DNA of 64,000 bases from Kalaharituber pfeilii (taxonomy: Eukaryota; Ascomycota; Pezizomycetes; Pezizales; Pezizaceae): positions 2,108,001 through 2,172,000 of the forward strand of contig WHUZ01000001.1 in assembly GCA_015179045.1 (NCBI GenBank), in the 5' to 3' direction. Position 1 is the first letter of the stretch; every line of letters starts with the position of its first letter. The notes under the pieces are model-generated. The model searched no databases. It had not been told where the DNA came from and saw only the letters and a program-made list of their open reading frames with translations. Below, piece after piece: positions 59,343 to 64,000 of the stretch. Position numbers and translations under genes: made by a program.

Positions 59343-61569
59343 ATGCCGGCAGCTGGAATATCACCGTTTCTGATGGCCCAAATCCAACTTCACTTTGCGT
59401 TCGCCCGATCTCAATTTCTCAGTCGCTGTATATCTCCATTAAGATTCCCGATTTCCTCCAAAAATGCTGCTTGGTTCCGGTTCCATCGCCCGTTCTCTAC
59501 TGGCGTCCCACATATATCCACCATTGCCACTCCTGAGAAGCCATATTATATTACTACCCCAATTTTCTACGTAAATGCAGGTTTGTACGAGACTTATACC
59601 TGCGTTCTTCCTGTTCCATACCTCTACAGCAGGCTAATCTTTATTGCGAATTCCAAGCGCCTCATGTTGGACATCTTTACACACTTGTCTTGACTGATGT
59701 CATCAAACGATGGCAGCAGCTTTTAGGAAATCATGCGATCATGGCTACAGGCACTGATGAGCATGGCATGAAGGTAATCCAATTGAGTCAATTGAGATGT
59801 AGGCAACAATGCTAATTCCCCCCCCAAAAAATCCTAGATTCAACAAGCGGCCCATACGGCGAAACAGCATCCCAAGGACTTCTGTGATGCAGCTGCAGAA
59901 GTCTTCAAGGCAGGTTCCCTCCGATACAAAATATACGACCAAGTTACTAAACGGATGCATCCCACTAGTTAGAACCTGGCCCTTGAGGCGAACATATCCA
60001 ATGACCACTTCATTCGAACAACTGATCCCATTCATTATGATGCCGTGCAGTATGCGTGGGTTCGTTGAAATTTCTTAGACCGCATTAACTGTGAGGGTAG
60101 CTAACCGAATGGATAGCACATGCTTAATGCTGCGGGATATATCTACACTGCGAAACATGAGGGCTGGTATTCTGTCAGTGACGAGACTTTCTTTCCAGAG
60201 AGTTCTGTGGAGCCTCGGATTGACCCCCAAACTGGGCGCAAGGACATGGTACGCATGTGTTCTTCAATGTCAAAAATCTACATAGAGATCTACCTAATGT
60301 TCTAACAAATTTTGCTCTTTTTTACAGTATTCTATCGAAACTGGAAAAGTGGTCGAGTTCACCTCTGAATCGAACTATCACTTTAGATTATCTGCTTTTC
60401 AAGATCGACTAATCTCTCTATATCAAGAAGAGAACCCAAGTTTCGTGCTACCTTCAGTAAGACATCAGTACATTCTCTCACAACTTACCTCCCAGCCGCT
60501 AGCTGATCTTTCAATCTCTCGTCCCCGTGAACGACTCACCTGGGGTATTCCTGTCCCCCACGATGCGGACCATACAATTTATGTTTGGTTAGATGCACTG
60601 ATCAACTACCTCACAGTTGCAGGCTATCCCTTCACACCTGGGCTTGAGCATGCAAATGGATGGCCAGCGGATGTTCATGTTATTGGAAAGGATATCCTTC
60701 GGTTTCATTGCATCTACTGGCCCGCCTTTCTGATGGCTTTAGAGCTTCCACTTCCCAAGAACATTGTGACGCATGCGCATTGGACTATGAATAAGAGGAA
60801 GATGTCAAAGAGTGTTGGCAATGTTGTCAATCCCTCGTTTGCTTTGTCGAGATTTGGTGTTGATACCCTGAGATATTATTTAGTCCATGATGGTGGCATG
60901 GTGGATGACGGTGATTATGCAAATGAGATGGTTATTGAGCGCTATTCGAAACATCTCCAGGGGCAATTAGGGAATTTGCTCAGTAGGGTATCATCAAAAA
61001 GTTTCAATCTTCCGGAGTCGGTTATGAGAGGTGGTTACCGGTCCTGGCCGAATAATCCAGAATTTTCTGGTACTACGTTGACCATTCTGGGCAACGAGCA
61101 ACAAGGCGACTGGGTTTTTGATTCTTTGGACCTGGCTCAGCTCTCACATCTTAATGCTGCCTCTGAGAAATCTACAAGGTGTATGTCCTCGGAACAGTAC
61201 GACGTATGCAACGCCCTCAAGGAGATTATGAGCATCATCTTTGAAACCAATAAATATATTACACATACTGCTCCGTGGAAGTTGGCTTCAAGTAGCAAGG
61301 CTATCGCTGCCGAAGGAGGTGACACTAGAGCAGTAGAGAATAACATACATAAGGTAATATACTTGTGTGCGGAGGGATTACGAATTGCTGGGATCATGCT
61401 ACAACCGTTCATGCCAACCAAGGCAGCAGAGCTACTCGATGGACTAGGAGTGCAACACCAGAGGAGGGGGATACAATGGACTCGGGTGGGAGTAGACGCT
61501 GAGTATGGCCGCAGCCTAAAAGTTTTTGGCAAAGGGGGGCTTTTCCCACCACTGGAAAGTTACGAATAG
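59343..61569 (+). CDS. MSM1: Mitochondrial methionyl-tRNA synthetase
   Basis: Class I synthetase charging mitochondrial tRNA-Met. Exons are 59343-59580, 59658-59773, 59838-59909, 59973-60059, 60117-60248 and 60328-61569, giving 628 residues. The N-terminus is Arg/Ser-rich (FAFARSQFLSRCISPLRF), fitting a mitochondrial presequence. The nucleotide fold has ITTPIFYVNA|APHVGHLYT (HIGH-type signature, rebuilt across intron 1) and TGTDEHGMK. RRRP-type WGIPVPHDADHTIYVWLDALINY and GKDILRFHCIYWPAFLMAL follow, then the KMSKS loop in NKRKMSKSVGN. The anticodon domain is C-terminal. Intron 3 (59910-59972) must begin with GC, not GT, to keep VFK|NLALEANIS in frame. An alternative in-frame start is 59373. 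Confidence 0.92.
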
Positions 61570-62401
61570 TTTCAATTGTATAGGCAAATATATATAGAGG
61601 ATATACCAGTCTCCACTCAGGTCACAGTTTCACATATACCACCACATGTATTCTTTATTAAAATGTTACCATAAGGAAAAAAACGTATCCTCAGCTTGCG
61701 CTGAACGAGGATGATTTTCTGTCGAGTCAGTGTAGTGAATTCTAGGTGAACAATAAATTAGATATAGTCATTTGGTCCTGTACGGGATATTTGCCAATAA
61801 AATAGTCCTGGTGCCTCCGCTGAATTGCCAAGGGCAAGGGAAGATCAGGGTGGAGCTGATGATTCGATATAATGAATTGCTCTTCCACATAAACACTAAT
61901 ATGCCTCCCGACCATCTGATTTTAGCCCATAACGCTGGTAGGGAAGTAGGCAAATTGCTTGTGGAGGTTGCTGAATATGTGATAGGTTGGTTTGCAAATA
62001 TATGAGATTTGAGCCAGTAATGCTTCCACGTCAGTATGGTCCACGGCAGTCCTTCGCACAGGAAACATGATTAAAGATTACAGGCCTTCCGACCCAACAC
62101 TCGTAGCTCTTGGGCAAATGCAAGTACAGAATCTTTTTATAAATACAGTTCCATTCCATTTTTTTTTTTTTTTCCTCCTTTTTTCCCTGCATGTCAGTTC
62201 CATACCTCTGTGTCCGTACCTCTTTACCACCTTCAAAACAAAAATCGACTTGTATCCGTTGGTGTTGGTTGCACTGGTGTTGGTGTCGATGTCGGCTCTG
62301 CTGGCGCTGGTATATCTGGGTTCTTGGCCACAGGACTTGTATGACTACATCTCAGTTAGTACATCGGCAAGGAAATGGCATCGTGGCTCATGAACCAAAA
62401 C
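61570..62401. other. Convergent 3' interval between MSM1 and the Yip1-domain gene
   Basis: 3' flanks of two convergent genes. It has a T13 run (about 62160-62173) and no conserved coding signal. Confidence 0.55.
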
Positions 62402-63634
62402 TTACTGGAAAAATAAGATTTTGATCGCCAGTGACAGCCCAGCATGTAGCAGTATAACCAGAATTAGCAGTATCTTGGATGTTTTTGAGCCTGCAGCTTC
62501 CACTACAGGGTTCCTAAATATTGTTCCTAAGTTACTATCTTCTGTTTGGGAACTAACATCAGATTCAGGCAAACTTACAAATTGCGTAGCAAGAATGCCA
62601 GGGAGACACCGAAGCCAACGGCTACGAAGACCCAATTGAGAACTATGACAAAAAAGAACCCGTCAACTCCCCCCTTGATATGTAGGACATTATGAACTTA
62701 CTTGCAATAGGTGAAGCGGAAGCAATGGCAATGGGTATCCAGATGAGATTTGCATATCCGTAAAGACACATGCACTCCAACAGATTGGCAACTTCACTGC
62801 CATACCATTTCAACATCCCCCACAAAGCGACTGGAATTATTCCTAAAAGAATTCCCAACAGCGGATGAGCTAATGCGCGCGGATAGGATCGGGCTCACAA
62901 ACTAACCAGTATACCCATACATCAATCCCGCAGCACCTATGATAGGAAACAAACCATTAGCCCCAAGTTACCAGTTACCAGCAACTGCGTAGTTTAGGTC
63001 TATACCACTTAACAAGTCGAAGTTATATCGGTATGGTTGGTCTTTTGTACTTGCAAAGTAGCCTTGTATTGTCGATGATAGGAAAAGAATCAACACAACT
63101 GTGGTAGTAATCCACAGTGGTCCATAGAGGTCCGGGTTTCCCTCAAGCCTAAGCGCGCAGCGGAATAAGAAGTAGCTCTTCTTGCCACAAATTTAGGATT
63201 CCTTACAAATCCAAGAAATTTGTCTTTGGAAATATTGTTGCTCCGCATCTCCTCAAGACCTCATTTGTATCAACGTCAAAGAAATTGGCATAAAAGTCGA
63301 GGCTCCAGAGAAAGTGTTTATTGGAACTGTTGCCGCTGCCGGATCGAGCACTGGATGAACCGCCGAGGAAGTTCCCTGAGGCGCCTGTACTAGGATTAAA
63401 ATACGCCAGCCGACACAGGAATTTAAAAGCTAACGGCCGCGGTGTTCACCTTGAGGGATCTTTCCAGTTGCTTGCGAATCATTGAAGTCTGTTACATGAG
63501 CGAATTGAACCATGTAGATCTTGAACGAAACGCTCACTTGAATGATGGAACTCTAGTTCCTGATTAAACTCCAAATCTCCAAGGTCCCCTTCGTCGTCCA
63601 CATCTATCACAACGTTGTAATCTCCCGACGACAT
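62402..63634 (-). CDS. Yip1-domain Golgi membrane protein (YIPF1/YIPF2-like)
   Basis: Multi-pass membrane protein of the Yip1 family, which acts with Rab GTPases in ER-Golgi traffic. Eight exons: 63538-63634, 63450-63488, 63207-63384, 63006-63148, 62907-62936, 62702-62842, 62579-62642 and 62402-62513, summing to 267 residues. The acidic N-terminus (DVDDEGDLGDLEF) and Ser/Gly-rich linker lead to FLWSLDFYANFFDVDTNEVL, then NPDLYGPLWI before the first membrane helix, the hallmark of YIPF1/2-type members. Five hydrophobic helices follow, the last near ILLILVILLHAGLSLAIKIL. GYTGIIPVALW is rebuilt from a 30-nt microexon and the next exon. All introns are GT-AG and phases close exactly. The exact yeast counterpart (possibly Yip5) is not certain. 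Confidence 0.85.
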
Positions 63635-64000
63635 GTCTAAAGCGTAGGTGTTTTTGATGACAAGCGGGCGTTGATAGACAAAGCCATACGATAACGAGGC
63701 TCGGACAGATGCGATCACCACGCTAGCCTGAGCCTCAAAGTGGCTGCCCATTAGGTACTATTTTATATCGGGAAACGATCGCCTACCTAGAAACGACGCG
63801 CATCTTGGCATGCCTCATGAGAAACCATTTTCATAATATCTTTGGCAACTTAGATGCCAGTAACATCAAATAAAGTGATATAGATACAATGATGTCGGGA
63901 CAACATTATCTACATATTCTATTGCCTATATTCAATGTCAAGCTCCTGCTATATCAATAAATATGTCAACAGGTCAATTTAACCCCCCTCCCTCTTACGC
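63635..64000. other. Upstream region of the Yip1-domain gene
   Basis: Likely promoter and leader of the minus-strand Yip1 gene. No further gene recognised before the window ends. Confidence 0.5.

Overview
The window looks like nuclear DNA of a filamentous ascomycete (Pezizomycotina). Genes are split by many short GT-AG introns (mostly 50-130 nt) with CTAAC/CTGAC-type branch sites. The gene set fits such a fungus: a full-length cytoplasmic dynein heavy chain of about 4,360 residues, COP9 signalosome subunit 3, a Yvc1-type vacuolar channel, EFR3, UTP10, and a bHLH factor of the type common in Pezizomycotina. The high intron density (14 exons in the 649-residue channel gene, 8 exons in a 267-residue Yip1 protein) and the abundant relic transposons suggest an early-diverging class such as Pezizomycetes, but that is inference.

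Layout, left to right. Positions 1-1350 (-) hold the N-terminal part of DNA ligase 1, running off the left edge. EFR3 (-) is at 3056-6385 and CSN3 (+) at 8768-10477. A relic-rich gap follows, then the YVC1-like channel (-) at 13079-15905. eIF2alpha (-) and UTP10 (+) form a divergent pair around 18.4-18.9 kb. From 24.7 to 30.5 kb lies an accessory zone: a decayed gene with a possible nuclease-like domain, split by a 1.55-kb foldback transposon with an exact 9-bp target duplication. Mitochondrial threonyl-tRNA synthetase (+) is at 30584-32415 and a poly-Q bHLH factor (+) at 34055-35355. Between 35.4 and 40.5 kb there are no genes, but two nested pogo/Tigger-like elements and a 477-bp MITE. The dynein heavy chain (+, 13 exons) fills 40483-54244. 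Then come a Helitron-type helicase relic between long inverted repeats, a decayed dynactin p27 gene, an NTF2-like mRNA export factor (-), mitochondrial methionyl-tRNA synthetase (+), and a Yip1-domain Golgi protein (-).

The genes are mostly independent housekeeping functions: replication, plasma-membrane PI4K anchoring, translation initiation, rRNA processing, mitochondrial aminoacylation and microtubule transport. The eIF2alpha/UTP10 pair shares one 543-bp promoter interval. The two mitochondrial synthetases and the two dynein-related loci are not operons; their proximity may be chance.

Exon boundaries were worked out by hand from splice signals and reading-frame continuity. For every complete intact gene the exon lengths sum to whole codons. 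The single exception is the dynein gene, which has one extra T in a homopolymer. No tRNA, rRNA or CRISPR array was seen.
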